64,000 nt of DNA, from assembly GCF_025263265.1 (NCBI RefSeq), contig NZ_CP079869.1, positions 4,712,001-4,776,000 on the forward strand, written 5' to 3'. Each line of letters starts with the position of its first letter. Position 1 is the first letter of the stretch. This stretch comes from Mycobacterium sp. SMC-4. GTDB lineage: Bacteria > Actinomycetota > Actinomycetes > Mycobacteriales > Mycobacteriaceae. The translations under genes and the position numbers were made by a program. The notes under the pieces were generated by a model. The model was not told the origin of the DNA. It worked only from the letters and a program-made list of their open reading frames with translations, and made no database searches. Shown piece by piece: positions 43,968 to 54,056 of the stretch.

Positions 43968-44873
43968 TCACGGCTGGTCGTGGCGGGCCAGCTTCGGCGC
44001 CCCCAGTGTGCGCCAGTCCGGAACATTGGGCGGCATGCCGATCGGGAAGCGGTTTTCGTTGTAGGCGGCCCAGTGCGCGTGGCCCAGCTCGTGGATGTGG
44101 AATGCGTGGCGCAGCGCCTCGGTGAAACCCATCGCGTCGCTGGCCGCGTTGACCGAGTCCTTGACCAGCAGCGCGGCCATGGTGGGCCGGTCGGCAATCC
44201 GGCGAGCGAACTCGAGCGTCTTATCCTCGAGGTCGTCGCGCGGGAAGATCTTGGACACCATGCCGAGCCGGTGCGCCTCGTCGGCGTCGATCGCATCGCC
44301 GGTCAGCAGCAGTTCCTTGGCCTTACGCGGGCCGAACTCCCACGGGTGCGCGTAGAACTCCACGCCGGGCATACCCATCCGCACCGCGACCACGTCACTG
44401 AACCGGGCGTCGTCGGAGGCGACGATCAGATCGCACGCCCAGATCAACATCAGCGCTGCCGAGATCGCGTTGCCCTGCACCGACGCGATGGTGATCTTGC
44501 GAAGATCGCGCCACCGGGAGGTGTTCTCGAAGAAGTAGTGCCACTCCTGCAGGTAGGTCTTCTCGGCGATGGCCGGACGGGTGGCACCGTTGGACCGGAA
44601 GGTCGGATGCTGGTCGGGCCCGGGCGCACGCTCGGCCAGCGCGGCCTCCGAACCCAGGTCGTGCCCGGCCGAGAAGTTCTTGCCGCGCGCGGCGAGGATC
44701 ACCACGCGGACCTCGTCGTCGGCCTCGGCGCGGGCGAAGGCGTTGTCGAGCTGAACCAGCAACGTCCGCGACTGGGCATTCTGCGCATCGGGCCGGTTCA
44801 GCCAGATGCGCGCGATTCGCCCGTCGTCGAGGGATTCGTATTCGACCTGCTCTGGTGCTGTCACATCGGCCAC
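43968..44873 (-). CDS. Enoyl-CoA hydratase family protein
   Basis: This is 301 residues from the GTG at 44873 (a GTG at 44864 is possible). It is longer than standard crotonases. The first oxyanion region is ARGKNFSAGHDLGS; the second is VQGNAISAALMLIWACDLIVASDDARF. An acidic residue occurs in the GMPGVEFYAHPWEFG loop in place of the usual hydratase Glu pair. The C-terminal 60 residues extend beyond the fold. It lies downstream of no obvious operator, but is back-to-back with sterol genes. A role in fatty or sterol side-chain beta-oxidation is likely, substrate unknown. Confidence 0.87.
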   Translation of the reverse strand: MADVTAPEQVEYESLDDGRIARIWLNRPDAQNAQSRTLLVQLDNAFARAEADDEVRVVILAARGKNFSAGHDLGSEAALAERAPGPDQHPTFRSNGATRPAIAEKTYLQEWHYFFENTSRWRDLRKITIASVQGNAISAALMLIWACDLIVASDDARFSDVVAVRMGMPGVEFYAHPWEFGPRKAKELLLTGDAIDADEAHRLGMVSKIFPRDDLEDKTLEFARRIADRPTMAALLVKDSVNAASDAMGFTEALRHAFHIHELGHAHWAAYNENRFPIGMPPNVPDWRTLGAPKLARHDQP

Positions 44874-44940
44874 ATTACGGCCCTCGATGTCACGGGGACA
44901 CAGCGTCCGACCAGTCACCTGCAGTGACTACAGTTGTGTC

Positions 44941-45105
44941 ATGCCTGCGAAATCTGATCCCGCCGACCTCGGCGACGTCGAACCGATCGCCGACAGCACC
45001 GAGCGTCAGGCCCGGCGCGTGGTCGCCGCCTACGCCAACGACGCCGACGAGTGCCGAGTCTTTCTGTCGATGCTCGGCATCGGACCGGCGAAGCTCGACG
45101 CCTAA
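44941..45105 (+). CDS. Small conserved protein upstream of otsA (Rv3489-like)
   Basis: This 54-residue acidic protein begins [20 protein letters not shown] and ends [14 protein letters not shown]. Its TAA overlaps the otsA ATG (TAATG), so it is translationally coupled. M. tuberculosis has a protein of the same size (Rv3489) in the same place. No motif is recognised; coupling suggests it affects OtsA expression or activity. Confidence 0.8.
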   Translation: MPAKSDPADLGDVEPIADSTERQARRVVAAYANDADECRVFLSMLGIGPAKLDA

Positions 45106-46562
45106 TGACGTCCGAGAGCGGTCCCGAGGTCCGCTCCGGAGCCGACTTCGTCGTGGTGGCCAACCGGCTGCCGATCGACATGGTCCGCCAGCCCGACGGC
45201 ACCGTTGAGTGGAAACGCAGTCCGGGTGGGCTGGTCACTGCCCTGGAGCCGTTGTTGCGCCGCCGCCGGGGCGCCTGGATCGGCTGGGCCGGCGTACCGC
45301 ACGATGCCGACGATCCACACGCCGAGCAGCCCATCGCGCAGGACGACATGTACCTGGTCCCGGTGCGGTTGTCCGCCGACGACGTCGCCCAGTACTACGA
45401 GGGGTTCTCCAACGCCACGCTGTGGCCGCTCTATCACGACGTCATCGTCAAACCGACCTACCACCGGAAATGGTGGGACCGCTACGTCGAGGTCAACCGC
45501 CGCTTCGCCCAGGCCACCGCCGACACCGCCGCCGAGGGGGCCACGGTGTGGGTGCAGGACTACCAGCTGCAGCTGGTGCCGAAGATGTTGCGGATGCTGC
45601 GACCCGACCTGACCATCGGGTTCTTCCTGCACATCCCGTTCCCTCCGGTCGAGTTGTTCATGCAGATGCCGTGGCGCCGCGAGATCATCGAAGGCCTGTT
45701 GGGCGCCGACCTGGTCGGCTTCCACCTGCCCGGTGGCGCACAGAACTTCCTGATCCTGGCCCGTCGGTTGCTCGGCGCCAACACCTCACGCGCCTCGGTC
45801 GGCGTGCGGTCGCGCTTCGGCGAGGTGGCGCACGGTTTCCGCTCGGTCAAGGTCGGCGCCTTCCCGATCTCGATCGATTCCAACGACCTCGACCAGCAGG
45901 CTCGTAGCCGAGCCATCCGGCAGCGGGCCAAGGAACTGCGCGCCGAGTTGGGCAACCCTCGCAAGATTCTGCTCGGGGTGGACCGGCTGGACTACACCAA
46001 GGGCATCGACGTGCGGCTGCGGGCGTTCTCCGAGCTGCTCGAAGAGGGCCGGATCAACCGCGACGACACTGTCCTGGTGCAGCTGGCCACCCCCAGCCGC
46101 GAGCGTGTGGAGAGCTACATCGCCATGCGCGAAGACATCGAGCGCCAGGTCGGCCACATCAACGGCGAGTACGGCGAGGTCGGTCACCCGGTTGTGCATT
46201 ACCTGCATCGCCCGATCCCGCGCGAGGATCTGGTGGCATTCTTCGTCGCCGCCGACGTGATGCTGGTGACACCGCTGCGCGACGGGATGAACCTCGTCGC
46301 CAAGGAGTACGTCGCCTGCCGCAGCGACCTCGGGGGCGCTCTGGTGCTCAGTGAATTCACCGGTGCGGCCGCCGAGCTACGCCAGGCTTATCTGGCCAAC
46401 CCGCACGATCTCGACGGGGTCAGGAACGCGATCGAGGCTGCGCTGAACCAGTCACCGGAAGAAGGCCGACGGCGGATGCGAGCGCTGCGCCGTCAGGTGT
46501 TGGCCCACGATGTCGACCTCTGGGCGCGGGCCTTCCTGGAGGCGCTGGCCACCCCGCACTGA
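45105..46562 (+). CDS. otsA: Trehalose-6-phosphate synthase OtsA
   Basis: This is 485 residues from the ATG at 45105. GT20-family motifs include [10 protein letters not shown] at the start, the glucose-binding region [36 protein letters not shown] and the donor-binding [15 protein letters not shown]. It joins UDP- or other NDP-glucose to glucose-6-phosphate, making trehalose-6-phosphate for trehalose used in cell-wall lipid and stress protection. It is coupled to the small gene before it and converges on mas4B with a 1-bp gap, as otsA (Rv3490) lies beside mce4 in M. tuberculosis. Confidence 0.96.
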   Translation: MTSESGPEVRSGADFVVVANRLPIDMVRQPDGTVEWKRSPGGLVTALEPLLRRRRGAWIGWAGVPHDADDPHAEQPIAQDDMYLVPVRLSADDVAQYYEGFSNATLWPLYHDVIVKPTYHRKWWDRYVEVNRRFAQATADTAAEGATVWVQDYQLQLVPKMLRMLRPDLTIGFFLHIPFPPVELFMQMPWRREIIEGLLGADLVGFHLPGGAQNFLILARRLLGANTSRASVGVRSRFGEVAHGFRSVKVGAFPISIDSNDLDQQARSRAIRQRAKELRAELGNPRKILLGVDRLDYTKGIDVRLRAFSELLEEGRINRDDTVLVQLATPSRERVESYIAMREDIERQVGHINGEYGEVGHPVVHYLHRPIPREDLVAFFVAADVMLVTPLRDGMNLVAKEYVACRSDLGGALVLSEFTGAAAELRQAYLANPHDLDGVRNAIEAALNQSPEEGRRRMRALRRQVLAHDVDLWARAFLEALATPH

Positions 46563-46563
46563 C

Positions 46564-47058
46564 TCAGATCGGCGTGATGTAGTCGATCAGCCATTTGCCG
46601 TCGATCTTCTGGTAGTCGACCCGCAGCCGGCTGCCGTCATAGACCGGGTTGCCGGCTTTTTCGGTGACGGTGCGATTCATGTACACCATCACCGATGCGG
46701 TCGTGCGCTGTGCATCGAGCACCCCGGCCCCGACGACATTGGCCTGGCTGACGAGTTGGCGTTCGCGCGCCTGCGGGATGATGTCGTTGTTGGTGCGATC
46801 GGCGAACTCCCGGCGGTACTCCGGGGTCAGGAACTGGTACACCTCGGTGAAGTTGGCCTCCACCGTCTGGTAGTCGAACCCGAATACACGCGGGATCTGT
46901 TCCCGTGCAAGCGGAGTGACCTCTTCGCGGGCGGACTGTTCGCCGCCACGCTGCACCGCGCCCCAGTACAGCGCGCCGCCCACCGCGGCCAGCACCACCA
47001 CCACCGTCGCCAACACCACCGTGAGCGAGCCGACCATCCTGGCCGTCCAGGTGCTCAT
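46564..47058 (-). CDS. mas4B: Mce4-associated membrane protein Mas4B (Rv3492c-like)
   Basis: This is a 164-residue protein. One membrane helix near the N-terminus (VGSLTVVLATVVVVLAAVGGALYW, in part) is followed by an extracytoplasmic domain of about 130 residues with the pattern seen in Mce-associated proteins (TPLAREQIPRVFGFDYQTVE ... KIDGKWLIDYI), an NTF2-like fold. The start overlaps the mas4A stop (TGATG). Mas proteins stabilise their Mce complex. It is the last gene of the mce4 operon. Confidence 0.9.
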   Translation of the reverse strand: MSTWTARMVGSLTVVLATVVVVLAAVGGALYWGAVQRGGEQSAREEVTPLAREQIPRVFGFDYQTVEANFTEVYQFLTPEYRREFADRTNNDIIPQARERQLVSQANVVGAGVLDAQRTTASVMVYMNRTVTEKAGNPVYDGSRLRVDYQKIDGKWLIDYITPI

Positions 47059-47744
47059 CAGTTGCCCCCGTCGGGATAGGTGACGTCGTAGCCGGTCATG
47101 TGGCCGTTGTCATCCTCATGCACGGTGATACGCAGCCGGTAGGGCTGCGACGGCGCATCGGTGCCGTCGAGGTCGGTCACCGTCACCCGGACCGACACCA
47201 GCACCTGGGCGTTACCGGAGATGTCGTCGATGCTCTCCAGCGCTGCGCCGTTGATGACCGCCTCGGAGTTGGCCATGGTGCTGCGGAAGATCGCCTTGAG
47301 GTTGTCGACGTTGTTGTCCTGGCTGAGCATGTCCCGCAGCGGACCGCTGGTGCTGTCGACGAACCGGTTCACGCTCTCTTCGATGGTGTCCTGGTGGTAG
47401 CTGAACATGTTCACGACGACCTGCGAAGCGGTATCGACATAACGTTGTTCGCGCTGCGCGACGGCGTCGTCGGCACGCTGTTGGGCCAGAAGCGCGAACA
47501 CCGCCCACGACAGCGCGGCCACCAGGACCACCGTAGCGGCCAACGACACGACCAGCACACCCCGGCGGTTCGGCGACCGGCGCGGAGGTGGCCCGGCAGG
47601 GGTGATCGGACGGACCGGGACGGACGCGACCGGGATACTGACCGCGGCAGCGCTGCCCTCGGCAGGTCCCGCTGCGCGGGATGCCTTCCGGCGTTGCCGC
47701 GGGGCAGGTTTGGTTGTTACGGCCCCGTTCTGTTCATCAGTCAC
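47058..47744 (-). CDS. mas4A: Mce4-associated membrane protein Mas4A (Rv3493c-like)
   Basis: This 228-residue protein has a GTG start overlapping the mce4F stop (TAGTG). A basic, Pro/Ala-rich cytoplasmic head of about 55 residues precedes a membrane helix (VLVVSLAATVVLVAALSWAV) and an NTF2-like extracytoplasmic domain like that of Mas4B (QVVVNMFSYHQDTIEESVNRF). It presumably pairs with Mas4B on the periplasmic side of the transporter. Confidence 0.9.
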   Translation of the reverse strand: MTDEQNGAVTTKPAPRQRRKASRAAGPAEGSAAAVSIPVASVPVRPITPAGPPPRRSPNRRGVLVVSLAATVVLVAALSWAVFALLAQQRADDAVAQREQRYVDTASQVVVNMFSYHQDTIEESVNRFVDSTSGPLRDMLSQDNNVDNLKAIFRSTMANSEAVINGAALESIDDISGNAQVLVSVRVTVTDLDGTDAPSQPYRLRITVHEDDNGHMTGYDVTYPDGGN

Positions 47745-49432
47745 TACGCCTGCTCCGGAGACAACATCAAATCCACCCAGTTCTCGGCCGGCGCCTGCTT
47801 GGCCAGGCCCGGCGCGAAGACGCCGGCACCGCCCTGCGGATCGATGAAGACGCCGGTGTTCTGATCATAGGTGGCCACCGAGGTACCGCTGGCCAGCGCC
47901 GCTTCGGCCGGCAGCGGACCGGGTGCGGGCGCTGGGGCCGGCGGTGCCGGGGCCGGGGCAGGTGCCGGCGGGGTGCGGCCGTAGGGCGGCACCACGTGGT
48001 CGGGCGGCGAGAAGTACGGCCACGGCGGCGGGATGCCCGGCTCGGCCGGCGGCACCGGCAGCGGGAACGGAGCGTGCGGCGCAGGCCCGGGGCCGGGTGG
48101 CACACCCGGCGGCAGCTGCACCACCGGTGGGCCCGGATCCGGATCCACCTGCGGCGGGATCATCGGGAACTTGTTCGGCGGCAGGATGTTGCGGCCGTCC
48201 TCGATCGGGGTTCCCACCGGCACCGGCGGGCCGCGCCACGGATTGTTGCCGATGGGCACGTACCCCTCGGGATCGCGGCACAGCTGGATCGTCGGCGCGC
48301 GCTTACCCGGATACTCCATGCAGGGGTAGTTGCGGGCACCGCGGACCACGCTGGGATCGTTGTGCGGCACCTTGCAGTACATGTCGGTGGGCAGTTCCCG
48401 CACCGTGGTGTCGGCCGGGGAGCGGATCTGCGTCGGCGGGATGAAACCCACCGAGCATGGCGGCGGGTCCCCGAGGTCGATCTTGAAGTCCAGCTTGCCA
48501 CCCTCGTCGGCCGGCACCCCGCCGGCGACGGTGAGCAGCGCGGAGAACAACGCCGGGAAGATCACCAGCGCCTGCTCGATCGACTTGTGGTAGATCACGC
48601 CGATCCGTCCGGCATTGGCCAGATTGGCCGCCAGCATCGGGAAGGACGGCCGGATGCCGGTGAAGGTCTGGTTGGCCACCTCGACGGCGCCGGGCGCAGT
48701 CTGCAGCGTGGTGCGCAACTGCGGATCGGCGTTGGCGACCTCGGTGGTCACCCGCGCCAGCCCGTCGGCGAGCGACCGGATGTCATCCCCGCTGCGGATC
48801 TGCGCCGCCAGCAGCGGTCCGGCCTGGTCGATGAGCTGCTCGACCGGCTGATAATTGGCGTTGGCCTCGTCGACCAGCAGCCGCGCGGACTCGATCATCC
48901 TGGCCAGTTCGGGACCCGAGCCGTTGAACGCATCGAAAGTTTCGCGCAGTAGGTCCTGCAGCCGGGTGTTGCTGATGTTGGTGACCAGTAGGTCGGCCTG
49001 GTCGAGCAACCCGGCGATGTCCTGACCGATCGCGGTGCGGTCCATGCCGATGTCGGCACCATCGGCCAGCATCTCCGGTGACGCGTCCTCCGGCGGGACG
49101 AGGTCGATGTACTGCTCACCGATGGCCGACATGCTCTTGACGGTCGCGGTCACGTTGGCCGGCACCGGAGTGGCGCTGTTCAGCCGCATCCGCGCGACCA
49201 CGCTGTCGTCAGACAACCGAACGGACTCCACCCGCCCGATGGTCACGCCCCGATAAGTGACGTTGGCGTTCTCATAGATCCCACCGCCGGCGGCGAAGTT
49301 CGCCGACACGTTGTAGACACCGATGCCCAGCGCGGCCGGCACCTGCAGGTAGAACAGCGCGGTCGCACCGACGGTGATGATGGTGACCAGCGCGAAGATG
49401 CTCAGCTGGATGCGCGTCAGACGATCGATCAT
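47744..49432 (-). CDS. mce4F: Mce4F, sterol-import substrate-binding protein
   Basis: This 562-residue protein has an N-terminal membrane anchor (QLSIFALVTIITVGATALFYL), an MCE domain at about residues 35-115 (NVTYRGVTIGRVESVRL is diagnostic), a helical needle region and a Pro-rich C-terminal tail (about residues 440-530). Mce4A-F hexamers form a tunnel that carries sterols across the envelope. Start overlaps mce4E (ATGA). Length matches M. tuberculosis Mce4F (about 564). Confidence 0.95.
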   Translation of the reverse strand: MIDRLTRIQLSIFALVTIITVGATALFYLQVPAALGIGVYNVSANFAAGGGIYENANVTYRGVTIGRVESVRLSDDSVVARMRLNSATPVPANVTATVKSMSAIGEQYIDLVPPEDASPEMLADGADIGMDRTAIGQDIAGLLDQADLLVTNISNTRLQDLLRETFDAFNGSGPELARMIESARLLVDEANANYQPVEQLIDQAGPLLAAQIRSGDDIRSLADGLARVTTEVANADPQLRTTLQTAPGAVEVANQTFTGIRPSFPMLAANLANAGRIGVIYHKSIEQALVIFPALFSALLTVAGGVPADEGGKLDFKIDLGDPPPCSVGFIPPTQIRSPADTTVRELPTDMYCKVPHNDPSVVRGARNYPCMEYPGKRAPTIQLCRDPEGYVPIGNNPWRGPPVPVGTPIEDGRNILPPNKFPMIPPQVDPDPGPPVVQLPPGVPPGPGPAPHAPFPLPVPPAEPGIPPPWPYFSPPDHVVPPYGRTPPAPAPAPAPPAPAPAPGPLPAEAALASGTSVATYDQNTGVFIDPQGGAGVFAPGLAKQAPAENWVDLMLSPEQA

Positions 49433-50604
49433 CGCGGCGGCTCCCCTCCGGCGCTACCCGGCGGGATCTTGAACGGATCGGCGGCCTGTCCGGACAGGTT
49501 GGCCATCGACCCGATCAGGAAGTCGGGCGGGTTGATGATCTCGTCCATCCGCTTCATGTTCGGATCGAGCCCCAGCGACGTGGTGAACACCGACTCACCG
49601 AGGCGGCGCAGCGTCAGATCGAAGGTCACGAACACGTTGAGGTAGTCACCGCGCACCGCGCGCTTGATGTTCTTGCTGACGAACGGGAACGTGGGCAACA
49701 GCTGCAGATCACTGACAAATGCCGACCGGTTCTCGCTGAGCGCCTTGATGACCGGATACAGGCTGACCAGATCCGCGGTGAAATCGTCCTTGGTCTGCGA
49801 GAGGATCCGCGAGGCGACGTTGGCGAAGCTGCGCAGCGCGGTGAACGTCTCGACGATGGTGGCGCGGTTGTTGTTGAGCACCTCGAGTGCCTCGGGAAGG
49901 GTGTCGAGGGTGCGGCCCAGGCTGTCCTGGCTGCGGGCCAGGATTCCGGCGAAGCGGTTCAATCCCTCGGCGGCGGCGATGATGTCGTCGGTCTGCTCCT
50001 GCAGCGACGCTGTCAGCTCGGCCAGCCGCGGGATCAGGTCGGTGAAGCGGTCCCGACGGCCCGCGACCGCCGCGTAAGCCTCGTCGGTGATGTCCTGCAA
50101 CGCACCGAGATTGCCTTTGTTGACCACCACGCCCAACGCGGCCAGCACCTCTTCGGTGGTGGGATAGCGACCGGCCCGATCGACCGGGATGCGCGACCCG
50201 TCACCGAGCCGGCCCACCGGGCGCTCGTCGACGGGAGGAGCCAATTCCACATGCTGGGAACCAAGCAACGACGTCTGGGCCACCCGCACCTCGGAGTTTT
50301 CCGGCAGGTTGACGTTTCCTTGGAGGGACAACTGGACCGCCGCATAGAAGGTCCCGTCCGCGCGCTGGACCGCGTCGATGCCCGACACACTGCCGACCGT
50401 GACGTCATCGACCATCACCGGCGAGTTCTGCGGCAGCGTCGCGACATCGGGCAACTCGACGGTGATCGAATACGAACCCGCGCCGTGTCCGGCGGTACCG
50501 GGCATGTTCAGCGAGTTGAGCCCGCCGAACTGGCAACCAGCCAGCAGTGCAGCACCGCTACCGATCGCGACGGTGCGCACCGACATCCGCGTCAGGGTTC
50601 TCAT
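49429..50604 (-). CDS. mce4E: Mce4E / LprN lipoprotein
   Basis: This is 391 residues from the ATG at 50604, which overlaps the mce4D stop (ATGA); longer upstream starts would bury the signal. A lipobox LLAGC with Cys24 follows a short hydrophobic segment, so the protein is lipid-anchored, as expected for the E subunit. The MCE domain (MVDDVTVGSVSGIDAV) occupies about residues 45-120, followed by the helical needle region. It is part of the Mce4 tunnel. Confidence 0.95.
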   Translation of the reverse strand: MRTLTRMSVRTVAIGSGAALLAGCQFGGLNSLNMPGTAGHGAGSYSITVELPDVATLPQNSPVMVDDVTVGSVSGIDAVQRADGTFYAAVQLSLQGNVNLPENSEVRVAQTSLLGSQHVELAPPVDERPVGRLGDGSRIPVDRAGRYPTTEEVLAALGVVVNKGNLGALQDITDEAYAAVAGRRDRFTDLIPRLAELTASLQEQTDDIIAAAEGLNRFAGILARSQDSLGRTLDTLPEALEVLNNNRATIVETFTALRSFANVASRILSQTKDDFTADLVSLYPVIKALSENRSAFVSDLQLLPTFPFVSKNIKRAVRGDYLNVFVTFDLTLRRLGESVFTTSLGLDPNMKRMDEIINPPDFLIGSMANLSGQAADPFKIPPGSAGGEPPR

Positions 50605-51974
50605 CGCGGCCCCTCCGCTGCCGGCACGGGTCCCGGTGCGGCACCGGGCTGGCCGTGTTCGGAGCTCCCCGCGGTCGCACCCTCGTCGGTCTTGGGCAAG
50701 AAGAACGAGCTCAGATCGGCATCGACCGGCACCTGGGGTGGTGTCACCCCAGGTGCGTTCTGCCACTGCAGATACGGCACCGGGGTCTTGGCCTTGGCTT
50801 CGGTTTCCGGAGTGTCGTAGATGATCTGCCCCTTGTAAGCGGTGATGCTGTTGATCGGGTGGAACATCACCGGCGGGTAGTTCATCGTGATCCGCTTGAG
50901 CACCGGCCCCATCCGCTGCCGGCAGATCTCGGCGCGCTTGTAGTTGTCGGTCGTCGCCGCCGCATCGAAGGTGCCGCCGCAGATGAACTGCACCGGATTG
51001 GCGAAGTTGGGCAGCGACAGCACACCACCGACGGTGCCCTGCGCCGGGTTGTAGATGTTGTAGAAGTTGGCCAGGCCGTTGGGTGTCACGTGCAGGATCT
51101 GCTCGATGTCGTCACTGTGCTCAGTGAGCAGGTTGGTGAAGTCGGTGAGCCTGTTGACTTGCCCGATCAACGCCTCGTTGTGTTCCCCGAGGAACCCGCG
51201 AACGTCGCTGAGCGCCTGGTTGAGGGTTCCCAGTGTGCGGTCGAGTCCGACCGTGCTGTCGGCGAGCACCTGCGACACCGAGGCGACATGGTTGGAGAAC
51301 TGCACAATCTGTTCGTTGCTGTTGGACAGCGCATCGACGAGAACCTGCAGGTTTCGGATGGTGCCGAAGATATCGGTGCGCGAGTCACCCAGCCGGCCTG
51401 CGGTCTGAGAGAGTTCGCGCAACGCTTGGCGGAACGAGTCCCCGTTGCCGTCGAACGTGTCGGCGGCTTGGTTGACGAACGCCGCGACGGGTCCCTGTAC
51501 CTCGCCCGCCTGCGGTCCCAACTCCCGGGACAGCTCGGTCAGCTGCTCTTTGACCTCGTCCCATTCCACCGGCACCGCAGTCCGGTCCAGCCCGATGGTG
51601 GCACCGTCGGCCAGCGCCTCACCGCCGGTATAGGCCGGGGTGAGCTGGATGAACCTCGCCGACACCAGGTTCGGCGCGACGATGAGCGCTTGGGCGTCGC
51701 TGGGCAGTTGCACGCCGTGGTCGAGGGTCATCGTGATCTGGACATCGGAGGCGCGCGGATCAATGGAGTCGATCCTGCCGACCGGGACACCGACGATGCG
51801 GACTTCGTCCCCGGGATACAGACCGACCGCTGTGGTGAAGTGCGCGACGATCGTGTGGCCACTACGTGTCGGCCAGACCAGGAACACCCCGACAGCCAGG
51901 GCAGCCACCAGCAGCGCCGCCAGTGCGGCGCGGACCCCGCGGCTGCGCGCGTTGATCTTCTCGGTGATGCTCAT
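50601..51974 (-). CDS. mce4D: Mce4D, Mce-family protein
   Basis: This is a 457-residue protein. A membrane anchor (AALAALLVAALAVGVFLVW) is followed by the MCE domain (EVRIVGVPVGRIDSID), then a long helical region and a Pro/Glu/Gly-rich C-terminal tail. It overlaps mce4C and mce4E by 4 bp on each side. Confidence 0.95.
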   Translation of the reverse strand: MSITEKINARSRGVRAALAALLVAALAVGVFLVWPTRSGHTIVAHFTTAVGLYPGDEVRIVGVPVGRIDSIDPRASDVQITMTLDHGVQLPSDAQALIVAPNLVSARFIQLTPAYTGGEALADGATIGLDRTAVPVEWDEVKEQLTELSRELGPQAGEVQGPVAAFVNQAADTFDGNGDSFRQALRELSQTAGRLGDSRTDIFGTIRNLQVLVDALSNSNEQIVQFSNHVASVSQVLADSTVGLDRTLGTLNQALSDVRGFLGEHNEALIGQVNRLTDFTNLLTEHSDDIEQILHVTPNGLANFYNIYNPAQGTVGGVLSLPNFANPVQFICGGTFDAAATTDNYKRAEICRQRMGPVLKRITMNYPPVMFHPINSITAYKGQIIYDTPETEAKAKTPVPYLQWQNAPGVTPPQVPVDADLSSFFLPKTDEGATAGSSEHGQPGAAPGPVPAAEGPR

Positions 51975-53029
51975 GGCGACTTCGGCCTGATGATGAGCCG
52001 CTCGGAGATATAGCCGCGCAGCATGTCGGAAAGGCTGTCGGGCAGCTTGCCCGGCTGGAAGTAGAAGTCCAGCAGTACCTCCGCGATCGGTGCGGGTGGC
52101 AGACCGTAGAGGTTGATCTGGAAGCCGGGCGCCGAACCGACGACCTCGCCGAGCGCGGTGGCGTAGGGCGGTAGGCGGCGCAACGCCTCGCCGATGTGCT
52201 CGCGGCGCTCCAGCAGGTTGTCCATGACCGCGTTGAGCCGTTCCAGGACCGGGCCGAACTCGCGACGATTGTCGGCGACGAAACCGGAAAGCTGTTCGGA
52301 GACATCGTCGATACCCGCGATCAGGTTCGACAGCGCCTGGCGCCGCTCATCGAGCGCGGCGAACAGCAGGTTGCCGTCGGTGATCAGCTGGTTGACCTGC
52401 CCCGAGCGCGCCGCCAACGTATCCGACACCCGCTTGGCGTGACCGAGCAATTGGGCCAGCGCCTCATCGCGTCGATTGAGCGTGCGCGACAGGTCGGCGA
52501 TGCCGTCCAGCGCACCGCGCAGCTGCGGGGTGGCATCACGCAGCGAATCGGTCAACGTCTGCAAGGCCTGCTCGAGCTGCGGTTTGTCCAGCGCGGCAGT
52601 GTTGCCGCCGAGATCCTGCAACGCGGTGTTGAGTGTGTACGGAGTGGTGGTGCGGCCCAACGGAATCACCGTCGAGGTACCGCTGCCCTTCGGCGTCACC
52701 GCCAGCGACTTCTCCCCCAGCACGGTGTCGGTCTTGATCGACACCAGCGACTGATCTCCGACAGCGATGCCACGCTTGACCGTGAAAGTGACCTTGGCCG
52801 CGTCACCGGCCAGCGCCACGTCCCTGACACTACCCACCGTGATACCGGAGACATTGACGTCGTTGCCGGGGGTGATACCACCGGCGTCGGCGAAGTAGGC
52901 CTCGTAGGCCTTGCCCTGCGGGAAGAACGGCAGGCTGGTGTAACCGAACGCCACGATCACCAGGCACGACACCAGCGCTATGCCGAAGATGCCGGTGCGC
53001 AACGGGTTTGAGTTCTCGGTACTAGCCAT
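51971..53029 (-). CDS. mce4C: Mce4C, Mce-family protein
   Basis: This is 352 residues from the ATG at 53029, 8 bp inside the end of mce4B. The anchor (FGIALVSCLVIVAFGYTSL) precedes the MCE domain (DVNVSGITVGSVRDVAL) and coiled needle helices. The C-terminus (SERLIIRPKSP) is short, unlike Mce4D and Mce4F. Confidence 0.95.
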   Translation of the reverse strand: MASTENSNPLRTGIFGIALVSCLVIVAFGYTSLPFFPQGKAYEAYFADAGGITPGNDVNVSGITVGSVRDVALAGDAAKVTFTVKRGIAVGDQSLVSIKTDTVLGEKSLAVTPKGSGTSTVIPLGRTTTPYTLNTALQDLGGNTAALDKPQLEQALQTLTDSLRDATPQLRGALDGIADLSRTLNRRDEALAQLLGHAKRVSDTLAARSGQVNQLITDGNLLFAALDERRQALSNLIAGIDDVSEQLSGFVADNRREFGPVLERLNAVMDNLLERREHIGEALRRLPPYATALGEVVGSAPGFQINLYGLPPAPIAEVLLDFYFQPGKLPDSLSDMLRGYISERLIIRPKSP

Positions 53030-54056
53030 CCTCTGAGCACCTCCCCTTCGACGGATCCGGCGGCCCACCGAACGGGATCAAGATGTCGCTTCCGGCGGGA
53101 CCGTTGATTTTCATTCGTGTCGAGCAATAGAAGATGTTGAAGAACGACCCGTAGGCCCCCAGCGCGTTGAGCCGCAGGTAATTCTCGGCCAACGGCTCGA
53201 TCACCTCGTTGACCTCGGCCTTGCGGTCGTCGAGTTCGGTGGCCAGCGGCCGCAACTGCTCGAGCACACCCTGCAGCGGGCGACGCGAGTTCACCAGCAT
53301 CTCGGTCAGATCGTTCTCGGCGGTGGCCAGCGGCCCGATGGCGCCGGCGATCGGGTCGCGGCCCTCACTGAGGCCGGTGATCAGCTGCTGCAGGCGGTCG
53401 ACGCTCGCGTCGAATTCGGCACCCTTTTCGTCGACGGTGGCCAGCACGACATTGAGGTTCTCGATCACCTCGCCGATCAGTTGGTCACGTGCTGCCAGGT
53501 TCTGGCTGAACGCACTGGTGCTGGCCAGCATGCTCGACAGTGCCCCACCTTGGCCTTGCAACAGCTCGATGATCGCCCCGGACAGTTCGTTGACCTTCGA
53601 CCCGTCCAGACCTTTGACCACTGGACGTAGTCCGCCGAGCAGCGCGTCGAGGTCCAGCGCCGGGGCGGTGTTCTCTCGGGGGATTAGCGCGCCCGGCGCC
53701 AGCTTACGCAGCTCGCCTGGGCCCGAAGTGATCTCGAGGTAGCGATCGCCGACCAGGTTCTCGTAGCGGATGACCGCGCGGGTCGATGTGTAGAGCTGGT
53801 AGCGCTTGTCGATGTCGAAGCTGACGTCGACGGTGTTGTCCGGGTTGAGGCTGACGTTCCTGACCGATCCGACCGGAACCCCCGCAATACGCACATCTTG
53901 GCCGGACTTCAGCCGCGACGCCTCGGTGAAGTTGGCCCGGAAAGAGTTGCTGGCGGTGAACCGGAACTCGCCGAAGACGACGATCAGCATGGCAGCGACG
54001 AGCAGCATCACCACGGTGAAGATCGAAACACTGATCACATTGCGCCGGTGTGTCAT
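53022..54056 (-). CDS. mce4B: Mce4B, Mce-family protein
   Basis: This is 344 residues from the ATG at 54056 (MTHRRNVISVS), chosen over a TTG at 54080 because it has a GGGGG ribosome site 5-9 bp upstream and overlaps the preceding mini-frame. The anchor FTVVMLLVAAMLIVVFG is followed by the MCE domain (DVRIAGVPVGSVRNVSL) and needle helices. The 32-bp duplication just upstream supplies its ribosome site, so expression may be affected. Confidence 0.94.
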   Translation of the reverse strand: MTHRRNVISVSIFTVVMLLVAAMLIVVFGEFRFTASNSFRANFTEASRLKSGQDVRIAGVPVGSVRNVSLNPDNTVDVSFDIDKRYQLYTSTRAVIRYENLVGDRYLEITSGPGELRKLAPGALIPRENTAPALDLDALLGGLRPVVKGLDGSKVNELSGAIIELLQGQGGALSSMLASTSAFSQNLAARDQLIGEVIENLNVVLATVDEKGAEFDASVDRLQQLITGLSEGRDPIAGAIGPLATAENDLTEMLVNSRRPLQGVLEQLRPLATELDDRKAEVNEVIEPLAENYLRLNALGAYGSFFNIFYCSTRMKINGPAGSDILIPFGGPPDPSKGRCSEDG